Shown: positions 46,201 through 57,491 of the stretch, piece after piece
How the letters are laid out: each line of letters begins with the position of its first letter
Numbering within the stretch: position 1 is the first letter of the stretch
Source of the DNA: Neospora caninum Liverpool
Taxonomy: Eukaryota; Apicomplexa; Conoidasida; Eucoccidiorida; Sarcocystidae
NCBI RefSeq assembly: GCF_000208865.1
Contig: NC_018398.1
Coordinates: 4,296,812-4,360,811 of the forward strand
Length of the DNA: 64,000 bases
Reading direction: 5' to 3'
The notes under the pieces: model-generated
The model's input: the letters and a program-made list of their open reading frames with translations, nothing else
Databases searched by the model: none
Told to the model about the DNA's origin: nothing
Translations under genes and position numbers: made by a program

Positions 46201-48803
46201 AACCGTCAGCGAGACAAGGAAAGAATGGGGGACGGAATGGCGGGTGAGAAGGCGGAAAAGGAGGAGCGGCCGGAGGCGAAGGAAGAGACCGCGGTTCGGT
46301 TACCGGTTCGGACGGGAGCAGACGAGGCGACAGAAACGGCCGATAAAGGGGGACAGACCACGGAAAAGGAACGCGGAGACATGCCCGCTGGCTTGGAAAA
46401 AGAATCGAAAACGAGCCAGGCAGAGGCAGGCGGTGTGTGGAATCTCCTTCCTCCGGGCACCACACTGGTTAGGACACGACCCCGCGAAAACGCAGAAAAA
46501 GGATGGGCTTCGTGGCTCCAGCCTTCTGCACTGTCGTCAGGGGAGGACACTGAGGACGACATGTACTACCGCATTCCCCTTCCCCTCCCTCCCGCAAATT
46601 TCACTCACCCCCTTCGAGCGAAGCTGCGCGTCAGAGGCCCTCTGGTCGCAGTCGCTGGACACATTCAGCTGCCTGAAGGCGTTGAGGTGGTCAACAAGAA
46701 CCAGTATTTGTTTACGGTTAATTCGGGGTACTACGTGAATATGGATTTCAAAATTGAGCGCATCAGAGAATATGTGATGCCGGAGTTTGGCTACGACTCC
46801 CTAGAGCGAGACAGAGACGAGGAAGGCTTCATGTACTTTACAAATCATGTGGCGCCTGTTCCCATTTTTGCCTACGCGGCAGAACGGCGGGGCGAAGCTG
46901 TCCACACCAAGTGGGATGAGGTGAATGAGAATGCGCCTCCGGGTGAGGAAGTGGAGCCTGAAGAAGACGAGGAAGAAGCCGCCGTCATGACCCAGGTCGA
47001 AGACATGCTGCGACAAGCGACCGCTGGTGCACCCGACGTCGTCAAAGCTTCCCTGTCGCCGCTCGTCCAGGGTCGGGAAGCCGCGGAAAAGGAGGAAGGA
47101 ACGGGCGAAGCCGTGGAACGTGAGAGGCAGGAGGGAAACGAGGGGAGTGGGGGGCAAGACCGGGAACAGCAAGGAGAGCGTGCACAGGCATTGATCGTGG
47201 AAGAGTCGCGAGACAAAGGTGACGGCGCAGAAGAAAACGAGAAGGGGGCGGTTGCGCAAGATCGGAGGCCGTCGTCGTCGCTTTCCTTTGATTCCATGAA
47301 ACCGGAAGACCGGTACAACGCGTACCGTCTCCTCGAACCTTCGGAGGAAATGCGTGCAGCCTATCGCCGAGACTATCTTGAGAACGATCTTCCGTATCAG
47401 AACCTAGGAGAAGTTGTCACACTTGAGGTGCAAACAGACGGGAGTTTGACTCCACGGGAAGCTTTGCTTCACTGCTGCGACGACCTCATCAAGCAAGTGC
47501 TCGATATCCAGCATGCACTCTACCATAACTGCCACGTCGGCGTGGACGGAACGGAGGAGGAAGAGTTCGACGACCCTGACTGGTATCAAGATGCTCACAG
47601 GTGAGGCGACAAAGAGACACGGTTGGATATACCCCATCTCGTATGACCTACCTTTTGCCCTGTCTCACTTTCTTCACTGCTCGCTTGAAAAACGGAGGCA
47701 AGCTGGGAAAATCCTAGTCGTACCCTTGAATCTCGAGCCTCGGTTTTCTGGGTGCTCTTCGGTCCCCTCTCGGTTTCCTCTCTCCTCACAGACAGGATGT
47801 TTTCTGACCCCCTCGAAACGTGGCGCTCTCTGTTCGCGCGTGTTTTCCCTTCGTTCGTTCTCCGTCCCTCTGAGAAAGCGGGAAATGCCCTTCAAAGCGG
47901 GCCGAGTCTTTCCCGCGTGCCGACGTTGCCTTTTGCCTGGCATCTGCCCGCGTCCGACTTGGCGCTCTCAGTTGTGGGGCTCTTAGTCTTGACCATCCGC
48001 ATGTGTCCGCCGTGCGTGCAAGCGATTGCGACGAACCTCTCGTCGACCTGTCTGTGAAGCTCGTCACGACCTCACTCTCTGATTTGTGTGTGTGTGTGTC
48101 TTGTCCCTCTCTCCCCTCTGTGTTGCTCAGATATGTGGGGGTTCCGTGGAATCCGTACAAAGGCTCGGCGGCGCGCAGCCAGAAGCGTCAGGACTTCTTT
48201 TTTAAAACCGACGTTCTTCGTCAATACAACATCCTCCGCGAAAAAATGGATGCGCGTCGAGAGGCGTTCGCTGAGGCCTCTAGTGGGGAGGAGGGAGAGA
48301 CGCAGGCCACCAAGCCGCGCATTTGGCCGGTGCCTGGTCGCGGTATCCGAAGCGACGTCTTCGTGGCGACGTCTCCGGCAGAGGAAGAGATGATGAAAGG
48401 AGACATTTTGAGGGAAAAGGAAGAGGCTGTTTATAGAGAACTGGAATTCCAACGCAATCGGCTGCAAGACACCCCAGAGGGCGTGGGGCCACGATCTGGA
48501 CCCACGTATGGCCTGAGCGAGCATGACTTGGCAGAACGTCTCCTGGATGAAGAGGAGGAAGAAGAAAGGATCGTCAACACGAGCGCAATCATCCGGAAAG
48601 AGCGAGAGGAAGCATGGAAAGACAAGCAGAGAACGTATCGTGACCTAGCAGAAAACGAACCGCTGAAACAGCTAGGTGACGGCAAAGGCCTAGTCAAATA
48701 TCCCCCCGACACGAAACCGATGATGGAGGCGCCGGAGTGGGTCATGGAAGATCCTATGGGGCAGAGAAAGCCAATCGGATTCAGTGAATTCAACGATGAT
48801 TAG
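43252..48803 (+). CDS. Plastid (apicoplast)-targeted RNA polymerase alpha subunit, five exons
   Basis: This is the bacterial-type RpoA scaffold that dimerises and holds beta and beta'. The apicoplast genome encodes rpoB, rpoC1 and rpoC2 but not rpoA, so a nuclear copy is expected. Exons: 43252-44449, 44871-44962, 45375-45435, 45980-47600 and 48131-48803 (TAG); 1214 residues. The exon 3 donor is taken as TTCT|GTCAGT because the GTATTC donor 7 bp earlier breaks the frame. The N-terminus has a signal-peptide-like core (LLGQRLSLLFLVVFLHLL) and a Ser/Arg-rich, transit-like region of several hundred residues. The alpha domain follows: FLNALRRTSLSRIESLAVAA, KIEGAKHEFYSLPGIREDIV, then, after a Glu-rich insert, LRVRGPLVAVAGHIQLP (about 665), MDFKIERIREYV (about 705) and LTPREALLHCCDDL (about 941). 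The final exon is acidic and coiled; I see no helix-hairpin-helix CTD. Bacterial alpha is about 330 residues, so most of the length is insertion. Confidence 0.93.
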
Positions 48804-51059
48804 CGGAGAGAAAAACAAAGACGCAACGGGAGAAATGCAGATACATACAGAGTAACAGACAGCAGAAACCAGAGACCGGTTCTTATCCGTGGCAGATACA
48901 CTATCTCGTCCAACGTGCAACGGCCATAGACGGACGCATACGCACATACGACGCCAATACTCTCCCTCGGATGCACTAATCGTTTTGTTGCAGAATGTTT
49001 ACATGCATATGCATATGAACCCAACGGCCCCAGGTCCAGTTGAGCAGCTCATATATATATATATATATATATATGCATGTTTATTTAATTGTCGTGATTC
49101 GAGAGCTCGAGCGGGGGGTTTTCCGTGGAAAAAGGAATACGGATTGAGCGTCGTTCGGTGCGTGCCTACCGCCCCTTCTGCTGCACTTTCACTCTCTGTG
49201 TTTCAGAATAATGGACCCGCTGCTTGTACCGCTGGTGTTGAGGGGCAACTTCGTTTCCCTGGAAAATAGTGGCGACCTGAGCCGTTGCAGGTTGTGGCAC
49301 AGAAAGCGATAGCAATTACCTTTTCCCGGAAGGGAAATCTAGGCAAGCAGCATTTTAAATAGCCTACGTCAGAGTGTCCATATACGGTAGACATAAAAAC
49401 GTCGCGGCCCTCGAAAGATTAGAGAGTGAAGGTGCAGTGAGAAGTTGAACAACTGCCAGTAACCCGGAGTCTTCAGATGGGTTGGTGTCGAGTGGGCAGA
49501 TCTGTGTTGGAGTAGATTCCTCTGATTATTTCGGTATATCGCCCACATGTCTAGGTATGTGGATCGGACACAGCGAGCTCCGCAGTCAGGCATTTTTTCT
49601 TCGGTAACCCGCTTCTACTAGTGAGCATTGCCAAGGGATTATTATCTGTTGTCTTTGTAGGCGTGCGTGCATGTAAAGACTGGGAAGAAGCCTCCATCGT
49701 GGAATGGAAATTACGAGTCTGACAAATGTTCGTGGCTGGGGAGAAACGACTCGCATCCTTGAGCACTGGAGGCGGCAGCGTTTTTTGTCTTGACAATCCC
49801 AACTTTTGTTGTACAAGAAGCATTTAGCTGTCCTGGAGTTTTCTCTTAAGGATAGCTCAGGAGGCGGCTCTGCATGGGGATGGCACCCGCTAGCGAGAGT
49901 GCTTTTTGAACGCCTCTGCAAAAGACCGTCAAAGTGCAAACACTGGTAAGGTGACGCATCCAGAGAAATGCAAGTATACCCACGTAGTGCGGCAACTTGA
50001 CTCTCATGTTGACGGGGTCGCGGGACCAAACAAAAGTAAGAGCCAATAAACGGGCATGAACGGGCGGGCACTAGTTGCTGACGAAGACAACCGGCAGCAA
50101 GTGCTACAAAAACAATATGGCTGCGAGTCCCTTTTTGGAGACCATGGTCTGGAGCTTCGGAAGGGCAAGGTCGTATGTGCTTTTTCATCTAGCCCACAGA
50201 GACTGTTCACGGCCGGTGTGTTCCTGGCTGGTCCCTTTTTGCCCATCTGCCTTGAAGCCGAAGCATGCCAGCTTCCATGGATCAGCGTCAGGTTCCTCGC
50301 CTAGTTCAAGGGAGCACCTCATTTCTCGAGCGACAAGTCGGAAGGGCGCCTGCCTGCGAAACTCAAGTAAAAGAAAGAAGCACTATCAACTGTAAGACGG
50401 ACAGTTTGCTGAAGCGCAGCGGTAATTCATCAGTTGATCGAGTGCTCAGACTGCGTCGAAGCTGGAAATGGACAACACGGTCAGCAGTACTCTGCCTTGC
50501 CTTGAGAGCCGGTCTCTGCCCGTCTTCCCCGATCGTTAGACCTTTTCCGTTTGAACGTGAACGGGTGCAACCCTGTCCACTGCAAACTTCCCTTTGTTTT
50601 CAGAGCCGCAATCCTCGAAGGCTACACACGACAAAAAACTTCCCAAAGATGCAGGGGATAGCACTTGTTGAGGATTACTCGTAACGCATGCTCCATTCGT
50701 ATTACGCGCCACCTGCAGAGTAGGACTACGGATCACACCGTTTTCTTAGAACTGGCATATGCATCGAAGATTTCGAGTGTTTCAGAGGAAGGCTACAAGC
50801 TCGGCATGGTACCTACAATGCAGAGACTGCACTGATCTCCAGACGAATCCACACCAAGTCCAGACTCGCATACCCGCGGGTACGCCGGATGGTTAACTTC
50901 TAACATCTCAAATAATACTCTTCGAGCATCCAACCACAGAATGTCTTCACAGTGCAGAAAAACTACCGTGGAATAACACATCAAGGATGGCCGGCAACTG
51001 ACATAGCTTGGTGCCGCGGACACCCAACGGATCACCTATAACTCACTACATGTGAGGAC
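48804..51059. other. Downstream flank and spacer before the satellite array
   Basis: This holds the 3' UTR of the polymerase gene and a TA array at 49049-49075, then 2 kb with no gene I can support. The longest frame, 200 codons on the minus strand (49586-50188), overlaps a credible-looking 82-codon plus-strand ORF starting with ATG at 50056. Neither has splice structure or a recognisable motif. Confidence 0.4.
49049..49075. repeat. (TA)n microsatellite
   Basis: The last TA array in the window, 250 bp downstream of the plastid polymerase gene. Confidence 0.9.
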
Positions 51060-51429
51060 GCCAAGCGACAAAGGGCGCCTTTCCCAAATAGACTCGCTAT
51101 CCTTCACTACCAGCGTCTCTTGCGGCGCCGACTGTAAAATCTTACCCTAACACCGTGTCCACCACCACCTCAATGTAGCCTCAGCGAGCATCAACACGTC
51201 AACAATCAGCCATCGCCACATATTCCCTTCCGTAACCGCACCTATCCCCATGTGTAGTCAACGATGCATGGCGAACTTCCAAAGATGAATTCCAGCTCCA
51301 GTCTGCGATGCCCCCAAAGCCCCCAGCCACCACCCACGCGCAAGAGCTATCTCCTCATACACAAAACGCGGCTAAATTCGATAATTGTGCCTCACCTTAA
51401 ATATCCAGGTTAGTCGTCTTCTGCATGTG
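51060..51429. repeat. Degenerate satellite monomers, left edge
   Basis: Diverged relatives of the array monomer, recognisable by CACCACAAATACACACAATG near 51430, a TAGTCAACGATGCATGGCGAACTTCC block near 51255, and TGAATTCCAGCTCCAGTCTG near 51284, which resembles TTCAATTCCAGCTTCCGTCT in the core. The analogous CGAACT(T/C)CC blocks are about 262 bp apart, close to the 266-bp monomer inferred from the core. Confidence 0.7.
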
Positions 51430-54400
51430 CACCACAAATACACACAATGCCAAAAAACCAACCATAACCGCATGCCGCCTGAATCAACCTTTTAGATAGG
51501 GGACATCTGACGCCCTGTGGCTAGCATTCCATGACAAACTCCCCAAAACGAATTTCTCTTGCGTCTAGGATGCACGACTCAAAACTAGCCTGAGCACACT
51601 CGGATACGGTACCACGCTCTGGTAGATGCGTCACCGCGGGGAATCACTCAATGCGCCTCACCGTCCATATCGTCGTCGTCAATGTGTCCTGTACACACAG
51701 CGCAAGTCAACACAACGGGGCACCAAATTGCCATCGACACACTACACCTCGATCCACCATACGGCGACGTCTCGCAACCTTTGCAAGACGTCCCTCGACT
51801 GGTCCCTCCACCCACGTGCTAGATACCCCCTGTGCGACATAGGTCGCTGCTCCATATCATCGAGTGCGTCTCACGTCTCGTCCTTCGGCGCAGCGGCCGT
51901 TCTGTACGCACACCACAAATCCACACGATGCCTAAAAACCAACCATAACCGCATGCCGCCTTGATCAACCTTTTAGATAGGGGACATCTGACGCCCTGTG
52001 GCTAGCATTCCATGACGAACTCCCCAAAACGAATTTCTCTTGCGTCTAGGATGCACGACTCAAAACTAGCCTGAGCACACTCGGATACGGTATCACGCTC
52101 TGGTAGATGCGTCACCGAGGGGAATCACTCAATGCGCCTCACCGTCCATATCGTCGTCGTCAATGTGTCCTGTACACACAGCGCAAGTCAACACAACGGG
52201 GCACCAAATTGCCATCGACACACTACACCTCGATCCACCATACGGCGACGTCTCGCACTAGTTTGGAAGACGTCCCTCGACTGGTACCTCCACCCATGTG
52301 CTAGATACCCCCTGTGCGACATAGGTCGCTGCTCCATATCATTGAGTGTGTCTCACGACTCGTCCTTCGGCGCAGTGGCCGTTCTGTACGCACACCACAA
52401 GTCCACACGATGCCTAAAAACCAACCATAGCCGCATGCCGCCTGAATCAACCTTTTAGATAGGGGACATCTGACGCCCTGTGGCTAGCATTCCATGACGA
52501 ACTCCCCAAAACGAATTTCTCTTGCGTCTAGGATGCACGACTCAAAACTAGCCTGAGCACACTCGGATACGGTACCACGCTCTGGTAGATGCGTCACCGA
52601 GGGGAATCACTCAATGCGCCTCACCGTCCATATCGTCGTCGTCAATGTGTCCTGTACACACAGCGCAAGTCAACACAACGGGGCACCAAATTGCCATCGA
52701 CACACTACACCTCGATCCACCATACGGCGACGTCTCGCACTAGTTTGGAAGACGTCTATGGACGACTGTTTTAAATTCAATTCCAGCTTCCGTCTAGCTT
52801 GCCCGACGAGACCGTTGCCTCCACCCACACGCGCTAGATACCCCCTGTGCGACATAGGTCGCTGCTCCATATCATTGAGTGTGTCTCACGTCTCGTCCCT
52901 TGGCGCAGCGGCCGTTCTGTACGCACACCACAAATCCACACAATGCCCAAAAACCAACATCGACACACTACACCTCGATCCACCATAAGGCGACGTCTCG
53001 CACTAGTTTGGAAGACGTCCCTCGACTGATACCTCCATCCACACGCGCTAGATACCCCCTGTGCGACATAGGTCGCTGCTCCATATCATTGAGTGCGTCT
53101 CACGTCTCGTCCTTCGGCGCAGCGGCCGTTCTGTGCGCATACCACAAATCCACACGATGCCTAAAAACCAACCATAACCGCATGCCGCCTGAATCAACCT
53201 TTTAGATAGGGGACATCTGACGCCCTGTGGCTAGCATTCCATGACAAACTCCCCAAAACGAATTTCTCTTGCGTCTAGGATGCACGACTCAAAACTAGCC
53301 TGAGCACACTCGGATACGGTACCACGCTCTGGTAGATGCGTCACCGCGGGGAATCACTCAATGCGCCTCACCGTCCATATCGTCGTCGTCAATGTGTCCT
53401 GTACACACAGCGCAAGTCAACACAACGGGGCACCAAATTGCCATCGACACACTACACCTCGATCCACCATACGGCGACGTCTCGCACTAGTTTGGAAGAC
53501 GTCCATGGACGACTGTTTTAAATTCAATGCCAGCTTCCGTCTAGCTTGCCCGACGAGACCGCTGCCTCCACCCACATGCGCTAGATACCCCCTGTGCGAC
53601 ATAGGTCGCTGCTCCATAGCATCGAGTGCGTCTCACGTCTCGTCCTTCGGCGCAGCGGCCGTTCTGTACGCACACCACAAATCCACGCAATGTCCAAAAA
53701 CCAACATAACCGCATGCCGCCTGAATCAACCTTTTAGATAGGGGACGTCTGACGCCCTGTGGCTAGCATTCCATGACGAACTCCCCAAAACGAATTTCTC
53801 TTGCGTCTAGAATGCACGACTCAAAACTAGCCTGAGCACACTCGGATACGGTACCACGCTCTGGTAGATGCGTCACCGCGGGGAATCACTCAATGCGCCT
53901 CACCGTCCATATCGTCGTCGTCAATGTGTCCTGTACACACAGCGCAAGTCAACACAACGGGGCACCAAATTGCCATCGACACACTACACCTCGATCCACC
54001 ATACGGCGACGTCTCGCAACCTTTGCAAGACGTCCCTCGACTGGTCCCTCCACCCACGTGCTAGATACCCCCTGTGCGACATAGGTCGCTGCTCCATATC
54101 ATTGAGTGTGTCTCACGTCTCGTCCTTCGGCGCAGTGGCCGTTCTGTACGCACACCACAAATCCACACGATGCCTAAAAACCAACCATAACCGCATGCCG
54201 CCTGAATCAACCTTTTAGATAGGGGACATCTGACGCCCTGTGGCTAGCATTCCATGACGAACTCCCCAAAACGAATTTCTCTTGCGTCTAGGATGCACGA
54301 CTCAAAACTAGCCTGAGCACACTTGGATACGGTACCACGCTCTGGTAGATGCGTCACCGAGGGGAATCACTCAATGCGCCTCACCGTCCATATCGTCGTC

Positions 54401-54600
54401 GTCATTGTGTCCTGTACACACAGCGCAAGTCAACACAACGGGGCACCAAATTGCCATCGACACACTACACCTCGATCCACCATACGGCGACGTCTCGCAC
54501 TAGTTTGGAAGACGTCCATGGACGACTGTTTTAAATTCAATTCCAGCTCCCGTCTAGCCTGCCCGACGAGACCGTCGCCTCCACCCACACGTACTAGATA
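51430..54600. repeat. Satellite array with higher-order units of 481, 532 and 747 bp
   Basis: A nearly identical block beginning GATGCGTCACCG recurs at 51626, 52107, 52589, 53336, 53868 and 54349, giving intervals of 481, 482, 747, 532 and 481 bp. The 532-bp unit carries 51 bp (including GACTGTTTTAAATTCAATGC) that the 481-bp units lack. The lengths fit two monomer types: A (about 266) plus B-long (266) = 532; A plus B-short (215) = 481; A plus B-long plus B-short = 747. A and B share motifs such as GTACACACA/GTACGCACACCACAAAT followed by CACACAA, so they come from one ancestral monomer. Small ORFs recur in every copy (MRLTVHIVVVNVSCTHSASQ) but are by-products of the repeat. Confidence 0.95.
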
Positions 54601-55229
54601 GCCCGTATGCTGAATCTGTTACATACGTCGCTGAGAACCATCACTGACTCTGCCTCACCTTGTGTTTCTCTGTCCTTCGCCTTCTCTGTACACACACCAC
54701 AAATCCACACAATACCACCGACCGGCGATGACCACGAGTCTCCTCGATCAACCAGATGTACATGCCTCGAGCGTAGGCAGCGCTCCCCGACGACCTCCCC
54801 AAAAACACTTTCGTCTCCGGTCTACGGCGCAACATCAACAAACGTCCTCTACAAACGTGCGCTAGATATCCCACTCTGCTGCATACGTCGCTGCTCTAAC
54901 TCATTGTGTGTGACTCACTTTTCTTCTTTTTGCGCGACTTCCGTTCTGTACACACACCACAAAGGATTGGTTCTGTGCTTATGATAACCCAACAGTCCAC
55001 ACAACGCCCCCAACCAGCAATCGCTACCCTCCCCCTCGATCACGTAAACGTGCGCGTCTAACGGCGTGTAGTCAGCAATCCACGACGACCTCCCGATTAT
55101 ATGCACTCCCCTTGCGTCTACGATGCAGAGCTCCAACCCAGACTGCGTTCACAGGGATTCCGTATCTTCCTCGGCGCCAGGCGTCAGTGGGTGTGGTGGC
55201 TCAGTGTGTCGGTATGTCCATCCCCCCCC
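54601..55229. repeat. Degenerate satellite monomers, right edge
   Basis: Two or more diverged monomers: CTAGATAGCCCGTATGCTGA near 54594, CTAGATATCCCACTCTGCTG near 54861, CTGTACACACACCACAAA at about 54687 and again at 54944, and cytosine-rich blocks like the core CGAACTCCCC motif at about 54790 and 55082. Spacing is again about 257-290 bp. They end in a C run near 55226-55243. Confidence 0.75.
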
Positions 55230-55243
55230 CCCCCCCCCCCCGC
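55226..55243. repeat. Poly-C run at the satellite array border
   Basis: A homopolymer of about 18 C directly after the last recognisable monomer. Similar C or G runs occur at 41850, 59305 and 63870, all outside genes. Confidence 0.9.
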
Positions 55244-57491
55244 TTCATGTAGACTCATGAGAAGGCGCACGCCATCGCCAGCCGTGGAGTGCCCGAAGCC
55301 ACCGCGCGTGAACGCAAACTCGGCGACTGAGGTGAGCGGAACATTTTGGTCCACATGCGCCCGACTACTACGGCATCTTTGTAGGGTTCAGCGGTAGGAA
55401 CCGGCCTCGCTATACCAAATCCCGTGTATCAGTCTATGAACCCGCTTCGAGTGGGTTGCTCTGGACAGAGGCTCACTTTTGGAGTCGTCGTCGGAGGCCT
55501 CTGTTTTATATGCAAGGGCATCACAGCGAGACATCGCGACAGCGTCACGTGACGTGACAGTGCAGCATGGGCAAATGTGGCTAAGAAATACACTGGTTTG
55601 CCATCCTGTGTCGAATCCTCGGACTGCGGTTGCTGAGCAGAGTGCAGGTTGGGGAAGCTGGCTCCTCAGGCTCATATTGTCTGTTACGGTTCGTGCTGTG
55701 CACCATCTGACGGATCCTAACACCAGTTTCCCTACCAACGCATGCAGATATACAGCATCCGCATTGGGGGCTCGTCCGAAAGATACGGTGCGCACGCGAT
55801 GTGGTGCCATTACGGCCAGTGACACATCATTTACCTAGTCCTTTTCCAGCGCATTCAACTTTGGAAAAGTGTGGCTAGTTGAGGGTGGGAAGCGTGAAAA
55901 GAGGTTTACATACGCGAATGTATCGTCGAGACACATGGCAAGCCTCCGTTGAAGTACTGGGAGAGACTCACCTTCGCCTGCGGCGCTTTCGTCTTTTTTT
56001 TCTGCAGTCCAAACAAGGCAGCAGGATGCAGAACACACGTCATCCAAAGGACGGTGGCAACTACAGGCAAATACCCTGTGTATATCCTCCACAACCGGAA
56101 TGCCTCGACATTGTGAATAAACTGCAAGCCAAAAAGCGAGCGATATTGTTAGCCTTCCGTAGAGTTTTGCTGTCAAGACGCACGGCACACCCAGCTTTGC
56201 CCCGCACTGAAAATCGCTCACTTTTTTTAGTTTTCTTCTTCTTCTCCTTCTTCGTCTTCTTCTTCTTCTTCGTCTTTTGTTTTTTCCTCTTCTTCGCCTT
56301 TATCTTCCCTGTATTGCGGCAGCGCGCCGTGTTGAAGCACACACATCGTAGCACAGCGGAAACCGGAAAAGTGAGAGTAACATGTGTACCATGCATAACC
56401 AAAACGCTTCGACAATAGGACTAAATTGCAGGCCACAAAGCGAGCGTCACTGTCGGCCATTTTAAAGCCTGCTGTCCAGGGCTGGGGCCTGCGCGATCTC
56501 GCGTGAGTGCTGAAAGTAGACCGCTGGCGCTTTGTCTGCCACGTTACGACACGGAGACCTCAGCCGGTCAGCAACTGTGGCAAATCCTTCAGCTTGGACG
56601 TAAGTCTTGGGCGCATGTCGAAAAAGACGTTTGGGTGTCGTCAAGACTCGTTCAGTGCGATCTTTAATACAGTCACATACACAAGGTAACGCAGCGAGAA
56701 CAGAAAGCGCGAATTGTCTACTCAGATTTGGGACATTAACTGCTTTGTCCGGTTGGGGGATAGCAACTTACTTTCCTTTTTCTTGCGTCTGAAGAGCCAG
56801 CCTGCAAGCACGCTTAGCAGACAGGAGCGTTGACTCATTCATCGCAGTCCTTCGAGAACAGAAATCGAGGAGTCTCGAATCGGATTGAGACTAATGCGAC
56901 TATATAGAGATGCGAATGCACGACGGAGCGATGACATCGAACATGCACGAAGTCGCTGCTCAGAAACACGGCATGAGTCTACTGCAGCTACGTCCCTAGA
57001 AGCAGATCCTACCGCTTTCGCTGAGATATATCGGCTGTAGAGTTCACACTACCCCAGGGGATGTGCAATGAAAGCCTCTGTCGACGCCTCAATCGGCAGC
57101 CTTATTCCATGAAACGATGCGACCTTCACCGACAACGCATTGAGGGGGTGGCCCACTACAAGAGACAGCGCCGTCGTGTTATCAGTGGAGGCGAGAATCT
57201 CCAGCGAAGCGTGACCCAGCGACTCCTGCCGCGGAGACCCCACACGTGCGGCAAGTTGGACTTGGCGGCAGTTCTGCGTGTCGTTCCCCCACATTCTGCT
57301 TGCGTCCCGTTTCAGCAAGGAGCAGGATTCCGCCGCTGTCGTGGACTGGCTTACGGAAGAGAGACTTCTCAAGGAAAGCAGCTGCAAGCATGGCCGACGC
57401 GTGCATCACAGAAAAACAACACGCGAGAAAGTACACGAGTTTCTGGCGCGGGTGTTAGCACTTCAACGCAATGGAAAAAGAAGCCGTGAAG
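55244..57491. other. Spacer with a diverged duplication and a CTT-rich tract
   Basis: No gene is supported. Two diverged copies of a segment occur near 56120 (CTGCAAGCCAAAAAGCGAGC) and 56424 (TTGCAGGCCACAAAGCGAGC), about 300 bp apart, with a (CTT)-rich pyrimidine tract between them at 56221-56310. On the minus strand the second copy opens MADSDARFVACNLVLL and runs into poly-Glu from the tract. ORFs at 57049-57450 are plausible on both strands and may be 3' flank of the next gene. Confidence 0.4.

Noticed and set aside
49586..50188. 200-codon minus-strand ORF
   Set aside because: No signal peptide at its start, no family resemblance and no splice structure; an overlapping plus-strand ORF looks as good.
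51430..54600. CRISPR-like array
   Set aside because: Units are 215-266 bp with no short repeat/spacer alternation, and the genome is eukaryotic.
51626..54984. Recurring ORFs of 60-126 codons in the satellite units
   Set aside because: They recur because the DNA repeats. Several frames are equally open, copies differ by frame-changing indels (the 51-bp block), and there is no family or splice signal.
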